A stretch of DNA of 64,000 nucleotides from Mycolicibacterium aurum (GTDB lineage Bacteria > Actinomycetota > Actinomycetes > Mycobacteriales > Mycobacteriaceae): contig LT549889.1 of NCBI GenBank assembly GCA_900078775.1, forward strand, positions 5,766,001 to 5,830,000. Direction: 5' to 3'. Positions 50,801 to 59,091 of the stretch are shown piece by piece (positions within the stretch are counted from its first letter, which is position 1; each line of letters begins with the position of its first letter). The notes below the pieces were generated by a model. The model saw only the letters and a list, made by a program, of their open reading frames with translations. It made no database searches and was not told where the DNA came from. The position numbers were made by a program, and so were the translations under genes.

Positions 50801-51946
50801 ATGACCGGATTCCGGGTGGGTCTGATGGACCCGCTGATCGCAGGCAGACCGTCTGCCGACACATTTGTCAGGGCCACTCATCTGACCGCGCTCGCAACGC
50901 GGATCGACTCGTTCTGGGTGCCCGATCACCTGAACGCATTGTTCCCGCGTGCGCTGTGGCAACCCAAATACTGTGGCGCGGCAAAGTTTCTGCCCTCGGC
51001 CGACGCCTATCTCGAACCGTGGATCATGCTCGGTCACATCGCTGCACGCAACCGCATCGGGCGGTTACGGCTCGGGGTCGGCGTCACCGACACCGGCCGG
51101 CGCAATCCGGCGGTCACCGCTCAGGCCGCCGCGACGATGGGATTGCTCAGCAAGGGCCGCTTCATCCTGGGCATCGGTCCAGGGGAGCGGGAGGGCAACG
51201 AACCGTACGGGGTGCCATGGGACCGGCCGGTGGCCCGGTTCGAGGAGGCGATGGCCACCATCCGGGCCCTTTGGGATTCCGGGGGTGCGTTGGTGAACCG
51301 GGATTCGGAGTTCTTCCCGTTGCGTAATGCCATTTTCGACCTGCCGCCGTACCGCGGAAAATGGCCGGAGATATGGGTGGGCGCGCACGGTCCGCGGATG
51401 TTGCGGGCGACAGGTCGGTACGCCGACGCCTACTTCCCAGGGTTCCCGCACACGCCCGCGGACTACGCGCAGCGGTTGGACGTCGTTCGCTCGGCGGCCT
51501 CGGATGCCGGCCGTGATCCGATGGCGATCATTCCCGCCGTGTGGCTCCCGGTCGTGGTGTCCCGCACCGACGACGACCTCGAAGAGGCCTTGGAATCCGA
51601 AATCCTGCGGGCCGGAATACTGAACGCCTCGGACGCCTATTTCGCGCAGTACGGGGCGCAACACCCGCTCGGTGCAGGCTTCGCCGGAGCGCAGGACCTG
51701 CTGCCCCAGGATTGGGATGAGCAGACGGCGCTGGCGCTCATCGAGAAGGTGCCCAAGGAGGTGGCTCGCGGCGCCGCGTTGTGCGGACGTCCCGAGGAGG
51801 TGCTGGAGCGGGCGGCGGTGTGGCGCGATCACGGGGTGCGTCACCTCGTCGTCGCCGACTTCAGCGGAATGCAGCGAAGTTTCGGGAAGGGGATCAGGAC
51901 CAAGCCGCTGGTGGCGAAAGTTCTGCGGTCGCTGCGCAGGTTGTGA
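50801..51946 (+). CDS. LLM-class F420-dependent reductase, phthiodiolone-ketoreductase-like
   Basis: 381 aa TIM-barrel oxidoreductase. VTDTGRRNPAVTAQAAAT, ILGIGPGEREGNEPYGV, FDLPPYRGKWPEIWVGAHG and YADAYFPGF are close to what I remember of the phthiodiolone dimycocerosate ketoreductase Rv2951c, which is also 381 aa. That enzyme reduces a keto group in PDIM/phenolic glycolipid synthesis with F420H2. No PDIM genes lie here, so a different lipid ketone is possible. ATG 50801 is preferred to GTG 50780. Confidence 0.85.
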   Translation: MTGFRVGLMDPLIAGRPSADTFVRATHLTALATRIDSFWVPDHLNALFPRALWQPKYCGAAKFLPSADAYLEPWIMLGHIAARNRIGRLRLGVGVTDTGRRNPAVTAQAAATMGLLSKGRFILGIGPGEREGNEPYGVPWDRPVARFEEAMATIRALWDSGGALVNRDSEFFPLRNAIFDLPPYRGKWPEIWVGAHGPRMLRATGRYADAYFPGFPHTPADYAQRLDVVRSAASDAGRDPMAIIPAVWLPVVVSRTDDDLEEALESEILRAGILNASDAYFAQYGAQHPLGAGFAGAQDLLPQDWDEQTALALIEKVPKEVARGAALCGRPEEVLERAAVWRDHGVRHLVVADFSGMQRSFGKGIRTKPLVAKVLRSLRRL

Positions 51947-51990
51947 GCTGCGGGTTTCTGACGGGACAACACCCTTGGGCGACAACACCC

Positions 51991-52058
51991 TTGAACAAGT
52001 GGTACTACCGGCAGTACTGCAGTCCCGGTGGTACTGCCGGTAGTACCACGTTGAACAA
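51991..52058. repeat. Perfect 19-bp hairpin flanked by 8-bp direct repeats
   Basis: Arms at 51999-52017 and 52031-52049 are exact inverted repeats (GTGGTACTACCGGCAGTAC and complement) with a 13-bp loop. TTGAACAA stands directly outside both arms' ends (51991-51998 and 52051-52058, one extra base on the right). A second short direct repeat, ACAACACCCTTG, occurs just to the left (from about 51966 and 51982). It may be a tiny mobile element or a strong terminator between convergent genes; no T run follows. Confidence 0.8.
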
Positions 52059-52076
52059 CGCATTACCGCCCCCAAT

Positions 52077-52409
52077 TCAGAAACGGTCCGGTCGGCTGAC
52101 GAGTTTCTGCATCACCCACTGGTTCAGCGACACCCGCTGCTCGGCGGCCTCCACGGCCAGATGGGCGTGCAGTTCCGGGGACACCCGCAGCACGAACCTC
52201 CCGCTGTACTCGCGATCGGTGAGTGACTCCGGTGCTGTCCAGTCGGAGGCCAGCGCCGCCGCCACGTCCTCGTTCACCAGCCTCTCGACCGCGGCAATGG
52301 CCGCACCGGCCGTCGGCCCTCGGCCGCGCAACCCGGGAAACTCTAGGCAGTGCCCGATATAGGACTCGTCAGCGGGCGACCATGTCGCCCGGTAGGTGTA
52401 TTGCTTCAT
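52077..52409 (-). CDS. HicB-family antitoxin-like protein, no HicA seen
   Basis: 110 aa. HicB partial RNase H fold (YTYRATWSPADESYIGHCLEFPGL) joined to a C-terminal ribbon-helix-helix (GRFVLRVSPELHAHLAVEAAEQRVSLNQWVMQKL). HicB normally neutralises the dsRBD-like RNase HicA and represses the operon. Neither flank (51947-52076 or 52410-52490) has room for a hicA reading frame, so this looks like an orphan, acting perhaps as a transcription factor. Confidence 0.85.
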   Translation of the reverse strand: MKQYTYRATWSPADESYIGHCLEFPGLRGRGPTAGAAIAAVERLVNEDVAAALASDWTAPESLTDREYSGRFVLRVSPELHAHLAVEAAEQRVSLNQWVMQKLVSRPDRF

Positions 52410-52490
52410 CCCCGCAGCATCGTCCGCGCATCCGACATGTCCTGATCTGTGGGCACCATGGCGTAGACGCCACGGCCGATCCCGGCCACC

Positions 52491-53461
52491 ATGAGAGGCG
52501 TGAAGCGATCGGTGGTGCTGCTCGGCTACCCGGGGGTACAGGCACTCGACCTGGTCGGCCCCTTCGAGGTGTTCACCGCCGCCAGCCTGGTGCTGGCCGG
52601 TCAGGGCAGGCGCCAGGACGGCTACGACGTCGTCATCGCCTCCCCGGACGGCTCACCCGCCGGCACCGGGACGGGCCTGGAGATCGTCGCGAAACCGCTG
52701 CCCACCGGCCCGTTCGACACCGTGCTGATCCCCGGCGGGGCCGGGATCGACGAGCTGCGTCACAACCGCACGGTGCTGGACTGGCTACGGCGCGCAGCCG
52801 ACACGTCGCGGCGGGTGGTCAGCGTCTGCACCGGGGCGTTCCTGGTCGCCGAGGCCGGGCTGCTCGCCGGCTGCCCGGCCACCACCCACTGGGCCTTCGC
52901 CGATCGGCTGGCCGACGAATTCCCCGATATCGCAGTCGATCCCGACCCGATCTTCATGCGCAGCTCGGAGCGGGTGTGGACGGCGGCCGGCGTCACCGCG
53001 GGCATCGACCTGGCGCTCGCTCTGGTCGAGGAGGACCACGGCACCGACATCGCGCAGACCGTGGCCCGCTGGCTGGTGCTCTACCTGCGCCGCCCGGGCG
53101 GGCAGACCCAGTTCGCCGCCCCGGTCTGGGCACCCCGGGCCAAGCGGGCCCCGATCCGCGAGGTGCAGGAGGCGATCGAGACCGAACCCGGTGGCCGGCA
53201 CAGCATCAGCGAGCTGGCCCGCCGCGCCGCGATGAGCCCCCGGCACTTCACCCGGGTCTTCACCGAGGAGGTGGGTGAGGCCCCCGGCGCCTACGTGGAA
53301 CGGATCCGCACCGAGGCCGCCGCCGCCAGCTGCAGGAGACCGACGACACCGTCACCGTCATCGCCGCCCGGTGCGGCTTCGGCACCGCAGAAACCATGCG
53401 GCGCAACTTCGTCCGGCGCATCGGCATACCGCCGGACCACTACCGCAAGACCTTCGCCTGA
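52491..53461 (+). pseudogene. GlxA-type AraC-family regulator, frameshifted in the HTH
   Basis: An N-terminal DJ-1/PfpI domain (SVVLLGYPGVQALDLVGPFE, SVCTGAFLVAEAGLLAG) is followed by an AraC HTH (ISELARRAAMSPRHFTRVF). At about 53320 the homology shifts one base: the long frame runs on as low-complexity Ser/Pro sequence to 53471, while the neighbouring frame gives QLQETDDTVTVIAARCG, then ETMRRNFVRRIGIPPDHYR and a stop at 53461. Adding one C in GAGGCCGCC-GCCGCC restores it. Without repair the second HTH helix pair is lost. Confidence 0.82.
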
Positions 53462-53467
53462 GGAGAG

Positions 53468-54181
53468 ATGATGCAGATCGCCATCGTGCTGTACCCCGGC
53501 TTCACCGCCCTGGACTTCATCGGTCCCTATGAGTCGCTGCACTACCTGCCCGGCGCCGAGGTGCGCTTCCTCTGGCATGAGCCCGGGCCCGTCACCGCCG
53601 ACTCCGGTGTGCTCACCGTCGGCGCCACCCACTCGTTCGCGGAGACCCCGTCCCCGGACCTCATCCTGGTGCCCGGCGGGCCGACCACCTTCGAGCACGC
53701 CCGCGACGAGGCGGTGCTGGCCTGGCTGCGCACGGCCGACGCCACCTCGACCTGGACGACCTCGGTCTGCTCCGGATCGGTGCTGCTGGCCGCGGCCGGT
53801 TTGCTGGAGGGTCGCCGGGCCACCTCGCACTGGCTCGTGGTGCCGATGCTCAAGACCTTCGGGGTGACCGCGGTCGGCGACGAGCGGGTGGTGCACCAGG
53901 GCAAGTACGTCACCGCGGCCGGGGTATCGGCCGGCATTGACCTGGGATTATGGCTGGCCGGGCAGATCGCCGGCGAGGCCAAGGCCAAGGCGATCCAGCT
54001 CGGTATCGAGTACGACCCGCAGCCGCCTTTCGACTCCGGCCACATCTCCAAGGCCTCGGCGTCCACCAAGGCCGGCGCCACGGCGTTGCTGTCCCGGGAC
54101 GTGCTGAAGCCGGCCACGCTGAAGGCCAGCACAGCGTTGCTGTGGGACCAGGCGATCCGGAGGGTTCGCGCCCGCAAGTAG
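53468..54181 (+). CDS. DJ-1/PfpI family protein (isonitrile-hydratase-like)
   Basis: 237 aa. IVLYPGFTALDFIGPYE, LILVPGGPTTFEHARDE and the nucleophilic-elbow Cys in TTSVCSGSVLLAAAGLLEGRRATSH, split by helices, are the inhA/GlxA-type PfpI pattern. It starts 6 bp after the regulator's corrected stop, with GAGGAGAG upstream, so they form an operon. The regulator's own N-terminal domain is a relative of this enzyme. Substrate unknown. Confidence 0.85.
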   Translation: MMQIAIVLYPGFTALDFIGPYESLHYLPGAEVRFLWHEPGPVTADSGVLTVGATHSFAETPSPDLILVPGGPTTFEHARDEAVLAWLRTADATSTWTTSVCSGSVLLAAAGLLEGRRATSHWLVVPMLKTFGVTAVGDERVVHQGKYVTAAGVSAGIDLGLWLAGQIAGEAKAKAIQLGIEYDPQPPFDSGHISKASASTKAGATALLSRDVLKPATLKASTALLWDQAIRRVRARK

Positions 54182-54191
54182 GCTCGAGCAA

Positions 54192-54980
54192 GTGAATCTT
54201 GCTTACGTCGACAAAGGCGGCACCGGCGAACCGGTGCTTTTCATCGCGGGCCGCGGCGGTGCAGGCCGCACCTGGCACCTGCACCAGGTGCCGGTGTTCC
54301 AGCGCGCCGGCTACCGCGTGATCACGTTCGATAATCGCGGGGTCGGGGCCACCGAGAACGCCAGCGGCTTCACCACCGAGCAGGTGGTGGCCGACACCGC
54401 CTCGCTGATCGAGAAGGTGGTCGGCGGGCCGGTCCGGGTGGTCGGGGTGTCGATGGGCTCGTTCATCGCCCAGGAGTTGATGGTGGCGCGCCCCGAACTG
54501 GTCACCCAGGCGGCGCTGATGGCGACCCGGGGCCGGCATGACGGCGCCCGCGAGTTCTTCAACAAGGCCGAACGCGAATTCCACGACGCCGGCATCACCC
54601 TGCCGCCCAGCTATGACGCGAAAATCCGTCTGCTGGAGAACTTCTCACCGAAGACCCTGAACGACGACCGGGCCGTGCGGGACTGGGCCGAGATGTTCAC
54701 CATGTGGCCCACCAACTACACCCCGGGCCTGAAGGCCCAGCTCAACGTCTCCCCGGAGGGCAACCGGCTGCCGGCCTACCAGCACATCAAGGCGCCGGTC
54801 CTGGTGATCGGCTTCGGCGACGATGTGCTGATGGCCCCGCACCTGAGCCGCGAAGTGGCCGACGCCATCCCGGGCGGCCGCTATCTGGAGATCCCCGACG
54901 CCGGTCACCTGGGTTTCATCGAACACCCCGACGTGGTCAACGAGGCCATCCTGGAATTCTTTGCCGAAGGCAAGCTCTAG
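54192..54980 (+). CDS. bpoC: Alpha/beta hydrolase BpoC-like
   Basis: 262 aa alpha/beta hydrolase. HGG-type start FIAGRGGAGRTWHLH, VITFDNRGVGATE, the nucleophile Ser in VVGVSMGSFIAQEL, Asp in GFGDDVLMAP and His in DAGHLGFIEHP. Matches Rv0554 (BpoC), annotated as a peroxidase but lacking evidence of that chemistry. It sits directly before menD, so a MenH-like role in menaquinone synthesis is possible. GTG start 54192. Confidence 0.87.
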   Translation: MNLAYVDKGGTGEPVLFIAGRGGAGRTWHLHQVPVFQRAGYRVITFDNRGVGATENASGFTTEQVVADTASLIEKVVGGPVRVVGVSMGSFIAQELMVARPELVTQAALMATRGRHDGAREFFNKAEREFHDAGITLPPSYDAKIRLLENFSPKTLNDDRAVRDWAEMFTMWPTNYTPGLKAQLNVSPEGNRLPAYQHIKAPVLVIGFGDDVLMAPHLSREVADAIPGGRYLEIPDAGHLGFIEHPDVVNEAILEFFAEGKL

Positions 54981-54989
54981 GCTGATCTG

Positions 54990-56639
54990 GTGAACCCCTC
55001 GACGACCCAGGCCCGCGTCGTCGTCGACGAACTCATTCGCGGCGGCGTGCGTGACGTGGTGCTGTGCCCCGGGTCGCGCAACGCCCCGCTGGCGTTCGCG
55101 CTGCACGACGCCGACCGCGCCGGGCGGATCCGGCTGCACGTGCGCATCGACGAACGCACCGCCGGCTACCTGGCCATCGGCCTGGCGGTGTCCGGGCAGG
55201 CACCGGTGCCGATCGCGATGACCTCGGGCACCGCGGTGGCCAACCTGGGCCCGGCCGTGGTCGAGGCCAACTACGCCCGGGTGCCGCTGATCGTGCTGAG
55301 CGCCAACCGGCCCTACGAGCTGCTGGGCACCGGCGCGAACCAGACCATGGAGCAGCTCGGCTACTTCGGCAACCAGGTGCGCGCGAGCATCAGTCTCGGG
55401 CTGGCCGAACACGGCGATATGGCCGCGGCCAACGCCCAGTGGCGCTCGGCCACCTGCCGGGTCCTGGTGGCGGCCAAGGGATCCCGCAGCGCCAACGCGG
55501 GTCCGGTGCAGTTCGACATCCCGCTGCGCGAGCCGCTGGTGCCGGACCGTGACGATGCCGGGGACACCCCGGCCGGTCGCCCGGACGGACGGTCCTGGAC
55601 GCACACCCCGCCGGTCACCTTCGACCAGCCGCTGGAGATCGACCTCACCCCGAACACCGTCGTCATCGCCGGGCACGGGGCCGGGCTGCACCCCAACCTG
55701 GCCGGGCTGCCCACCGTCTCGGAACCGACCGCGCCGACCGGCCGGTACGCGGCGAACCCGCTGCACCCGCTGGCCCTGTCGCTGCTGCACCCCGAGCAGG
55801 TCATCATGGCGGGCCGGCCCACCCTGCACCGGCCGGTGTCGGCGCTGCTGGCCGACCCGTCGGTGCCGGTCTACGCGCTGACCACCGGCCCGCGCTGGCC
55901 CGATGTGTCCGGCAACTCGCTGGCCACCGGAACCCGGGCGGTCACCACCGGCACTCCCGACCCGGCCTGGCTGAAGCGGTGCGCCGAGCTCAACGAACGC
56001 ACCTGCGCGGCCGTGCGGACCCAGCTGGACCAACACGCCCACACCACCGGCCTGCACGTCGCGGCCGCCGTCGCCGCCGGACTGGGCGACGGAGACCAGC
56101 TGGTGCTCGGCGCCTCCAACCCGGTCCGTGACATCGCCCTGGTCGGGCTGAGCGCGCCCGGGGTCAAGGTGCGGTCCAACCGTGGGGTGGCCGGGATCGA
56201 CGGCACCATCTCGACGGCGATCGGCGCCGCGTTGGCCCACGAGCGGGACGGGGACGGCCCGCCGCGCAAGACCATCGCGCTGCTCGGTGACCTCACCTTC
56301 GTGCACGACAGTTCCGGACTGCTGATCGGGCCGACCGAGCCGCGGCCGCGCAATCTGACCATTGTGGTGTCCAACGACAACGGCGGCGGCATCTTCGAAC
56401 TGCTGGAGCAGGGCGATCCGCGGTTCTCCGATGTGTCCTCGCGGATCTTCGGCACCCCGCACGATGTCGACATCGCCGCGCTGTGCCGGGCGTATCACGT
56501 GGACAGCCGGCAGGTCGAGGTGGACGCGCTCGCCGACGCGCTGCGCGAACCGTTCGACGGGATGCGGGTCCTGGAGGTCAAGGCCGACCGGTCCTCGCTG
56601 CGCGCCCTGCACGCCTCCATCCGGGCGGCCCTGGGGTGA
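54990..56639 (+). CDS. menD: SEPHCHC synthase MenD
   Basis: 549 aa ThDP enzyme joining isochorismate and 2-oxoglutarate. VLCPGSRNAPLAFALHDADR, RIDERTAGYLAIGLA with the ThDP-activating Glu, AMTSGTAVANLGPAVVEA, and the ThDP-Mg site GDLTFVHDSSGLL through VSNDNGGGIFELLEQG. GTG start 54990, 9 bp after bpoC. First committed step of the menaquinone branch. Confidence 0.95.
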   Translation: MNPSTTQARVVVDELIRGGVRDVVLCPGSRNAPLAFALHDADRAGRIRLHVRIDERTAGYLAIGLAVSGQAPVPIAMTSGTAVANLGPAVVEANYARVPLIVLSANRPYELLGTGANQTMEQLGYFGNQVRASISLGLAEHGDMAAANAQWRSATCRVLVAAKGSRSANAGPVQFDIPLREPLVPDRDDAGDTPAGRPDGRSWTHTPPVTFDQPLEIDLTPNTVVIAGHGAGLHPNLAGLPTVSEPTAPTGRYAANPLHPLALSLLHPEQVIMAGRPTLHRPVSALLADPSVPVYALTTGPRWPDVSGNSLATGTRAVTTGTPDPAWLKRCAELNERTCAAVRTQLDQHAHTTGLHVAAAVAAGLGDGDQLVLGASNPVRDIALVGLSAPGVKVRSNRGVAGIDGTISTAIGAALAHERDGDGPPRKTIALLGDLTFVHDSSGLLIGPTEPRPRNLTIVVSNDNGGGIFELLEQGDPRFSDVSSRIFGTPHDVDIAALCRAYHVDSRQVEVDALADALREPFDGMRVLEVKADRSSLRALHASIRAALG

Positions 56640-57202
56640 GCGTCCTCGCCGCGCTGAAAAGCCGCTGGTGGCACCGGCTTCCGCGGATGTTCGGCGACGG
56701 CACCGAGACCCGCGCGCAACGCGTCATCCGGCGGGTGCGGGTGGGCATCATCCTCGGCGCCTGCCTGGTCACCCTGCAGTCGGTGCTGCTGGTGGTCGGC
56801 GCCTGGGAGAACGACCGCCGGATCGAACGCAATATGGCGGTGGCCGCCGCCGAGGTGCTCGACGCCGGGCCCCGCCGCTCCACGATCGAGTTCGTCACCC
56901 CCGACCGGGTCACCTACCGGCCCGAACTCGGCGTGCTGTACCCGTCCGAACTGGACACCGGCATGCGGATCTACGTCGAATACGACCGCACCGACCCCGA
57001 TCTGGTGCGCGTGCAGCACCGCAACGCGGCGCTGGCGATCATCCCGGCCGGGTCGATCGCGGTACTGGGCTGGCTGATCGCCGGGGCGGCACTGCTGGTG
57101 GTCGCGGTGATCGCCCGGCGTATCGACGAACCAGACTCCGACGAAGCGGCCGCCCGGGATCAGGACGCGGCGACCAGCCTGTCCAACCAGTCCTCGTCGT
57201 AG
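56636..57202 (+). CDS. DUF3592-like membrane protein (Rv0556-like)
   Basis: 188 aa. GTG start overlapping the menD stop (GTGA). Two membrane helices (about residues 36-58 and 130-155) flank an extracytoplasmic beta domain (RRSTIEFVTPDRVTYRPE, RIYVEYDRTDPDLVRV), the DUF3592 arrangement. Coupled to menD as in M. tuberculosis. The C-terminal 14 codons overlap the convergent lipoprotein gene by 43 bp. Function unknown. Confidence 0.8.
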   Translation: MSVLAALKSRWWHRLPRMFGDGTETRAQRVIRRVRVGIILGACLVTLQSVLLVVGAWENDRRIERNMAVAAAEVLDAGPRRSTIEFVTPDRVTYRPELGVLYPSELDTGMRIYVEYDRTDPDLVRVQHRNAALAIIPAGSIAVLGWLIAGAALLVVAVIARRIDEPDSDEAAARDQDAATSLSNQSSS

Positions 57203-57831
57203 GTGTCGACCAACTCGTCGTTCACCAGGTCGTACACCGTCGGCGTGCCGGTGTTGATCGGGTCGAGCAGGTACAGGAATTCGTAGTTGGTCACGTCCAT
57301 CTCGTCCGCGTCCACCGCGCCCTCACCGGCGGCGATGCGTCCCGCCAGGTCTTCGGCGATCCCGGCGGCCCGGGCCTTCTCGGCGATCTCGGCATCGGTG
57401 GGTCCCCTGCCGGACGGATCCTGATCGCTCCACACTTCCTCGACGAAACGCTGGAAAGCCACCGCCGGGGTGCGCTCGTCCTGGGCCGCCACGAACAACG
57501 CATTGCTGACCCGCGCCGAGTAGTCGTAGTCGGCGGCATCCAGGAATGTCATCGGGCGGTAGGTGACCGCGAGCTGCCCGGTGGCCAGGTAGTGGCGGAT
57601 CGAGGCGCCGGCATCTCGCTGCAGGTCCGCACAGTGCGAGCACTGCGGTTCGGCGAAGATCTCGATCTGCACCGGCGCATCGGGGAATCCGGCGACCACC
57701 CCGAACCCGTCCTCGCTCACCGACGTCAGCGGTTTGACCGGGTCGGATTGCGCGCTGCCTTCGACCTGGCGGGTGCAACCCACCCCGGCCAGCAGCGTCA
57801 AACCGGTGAGCAGGGCCAACATTCGATGCAC
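57160..57831 (-). CDS. DsbA-like thioredoxin-fold lipoprotein
   Basis: 223 aa from GTG 57831 (ATG 57822 also possible). Lipobox LLAGVGC. A DsbA-type thioredoxin fold has the active site EPQCSHCADL, a helical insertion (ARVSNALFVAAQDERTP) and the cis-Pro region GTPTVYDLVND. It is an exported disulfide oxidoreductase or a substrate-specific thiol protein. Not part of the conserved men block as I recall it. Confidence 0.82.
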   Translation of the reverse strand: MHRMLALLTGLTLLAGVGCTRQVEGSAQSDPVKPLTSVSEDGFGVVAGFPDAPVQIEIFAEPQCSHCADLQRDAGASIRHYLATGQLAVTYRPMTFLDAADYDYSARVSNALFVAAQDERTPAVAFQRFVEEVWSDQDPSGRGPTDAEIAEKARAAGIAEDLAGRIAAGEGAVDADEMDVTNYEFLYLLDPINTGTPTVYDLVNDELVDTYDEDWLDRLVAAS

Positions 57832-57918
57832 GTGGCCCACCGTACCGTCGTCGCGGTGTTCGTACGCCCGATGCCCGGGCGCAACCGGGTGGCCACCCGG
57901 CGCTGCGACAGTGCCGGT

Positions 57919-59046
57919 GTGCGCGTTGCGATCGTTGCCGAATCCTTCCTCCCGAATGTCAACGGCGTCACCAACTCGGTGCTGCGGGTGATCGAGCATC
58001 TCCGCCGCACCGGGCACGAGGTGCTGGTGATCGCCCCGGACACACCGCGGGGCCAGCCGCCCGCCGACCGTGTGCACGACGGTGTGCGGGTGCACCGGGT
58101 GCCGTCACACATGTTCCCGGCGGTGACCTCGCTGCCGCTGGGGGTGCCGCGCCCCCGGATGGTCGGGGTACTGCGCGGATTCGATCCCGACGTGGTGCAC
58201 CTGGCCTCCCCGGCGCTGCTGGGCTGGGGCGGGGTGCACGCCGCCCGCCACCTCGGGGTGCCCTCGGTGGCGGTGTTCCAGACCGATGTGGCCGGCTTCG
58301 CCGAGAGCTACGGGGTCGGGGCGCTGTCCCGGGCGTCCTGGGCGTGGACCCGCCGGCTGCACAGCAAGGCCGACCGGACCCTGGCGCCGTCCACCTCGGC
58401 GATGGAAAACCTTGCCGCCCATGGTGTCCCGCGGTTGTACCGGTGGGGGCGCGGGGTGGACGTCACCGGTTTCGTGCCCTCGGCGCGGGATGCGGCGGTG
58501 CGGGCGCGGTGGTCGCCGGACGGGAAACCGATCGTCGGGTTCGTCGGACGGCTGGCACCGGAGAAGCACGTCGAACGGCTGGCCGCACTGGCCGCCCGCC
58601 CGGATCTGCAGCTGGTGGTCGTCGGCGACGGCGTGGACCGCGCCGCACTCCAATCCCGGATGCCCACAGCGGTGTTCACCGGCGAGTTGCGCGGTGCGGC
58701 ACTGGCTGCGGCCTACGCCAGCATGGACGTCTTCGTGCACCCCGGCGAGCACGAGACGTTCTGCCAGGCCGTACAGGAGGCGATGGCCTCCGGTCTGCCG
58801 GTCATCGCCCCCGATGCCGGCGGCCCGCGCGATCTGGTCACCCCGATGCACACCGGCCTGCTGCTGGCTGTCGACGAATTCGAGTCCCGGCTGCCCGCCG
58901 CCGTGGACCATCTGATCGCCGCCCGGGCCCGCTACTCGGTGGCCGCCCGGCGCAGCGTGCTGACCCGGACCTGGCCGGCGGTCTGCGATGAGCTGCTCGG
59001 GCACTACGACGAGGTCATCGGCCGGCGTCGGCTCCAGGCCGCCTGA
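57919..59046 (+). CDS. mgtA: GT4 mannosyltransferase MgtA-like
   Basis: 375 aa GT-B glycosyltransferase. VAIVAESFLPNVNGVTNSVL is the GT4 N terminus; FVGRLAPEKHVERL and the E-x7-E motif in HPGEHETFCQAVQEAMASG bind the donor. By position (Rv0557) and motifs it is MgtA, a GDP-Man-dependent alpha-mannosyltransferase of lipoglycan synthesis, first reported as PimB. GTG 57919 gives a length like M. tuberculosis MgtA. Confidence 0.9.
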   Translation: MRVAIVAESFLPNVNGVTNSVLRVIEHLRRTGHEVLVIAPDTPRGQPPADRVHDGVRVHRVPSHMFPAVTSLPLGVPRPRMVGVLRGFDPDVVHLASPALLGWGGVHAARHLGVPSVAVFQTDVAGFAESYGVGALSRASWAWTRRLHSKADRTLAPSTSAMENLAAHGVPRLYRWGRGVDVTGFVPSARDAAVRARWSPDGKPIVGFVGRLAPEKHVERLAALAARPDLQLVVVGDGVDRAALQSRMPTAVFTGELRGAALAAAYASMDVFVHPGEHETFCQAVQEAMASGLPVIAPDAGGPRDLVTPMHTGLLLAVDEFESRLPAAVDHLIAARARYSVAARRSVLTRTWPAVCDELLGHYDEVIGRRRLQAA

Positions 59047-59091
59047 CCCCGGCCCCCTTTTGCGGCCTTTCACGTCTGCTCGCGGAGAAAA

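Noticed and set aside
54645..56612. 655-codon open frame antisense to bpoC and menD
   Set aside because: Gly/Arg/Val/Gln-rich shadow; menD motifs are complete on the plus strand.
56362..57918. Long in-frame extension upstream of mgtA, crossing menD, the DUF3592-like gene and the lipoprotein
   Set aside because: Arg/Pro-rich shadow sequence; GT4 homology starts at GTG 57919.
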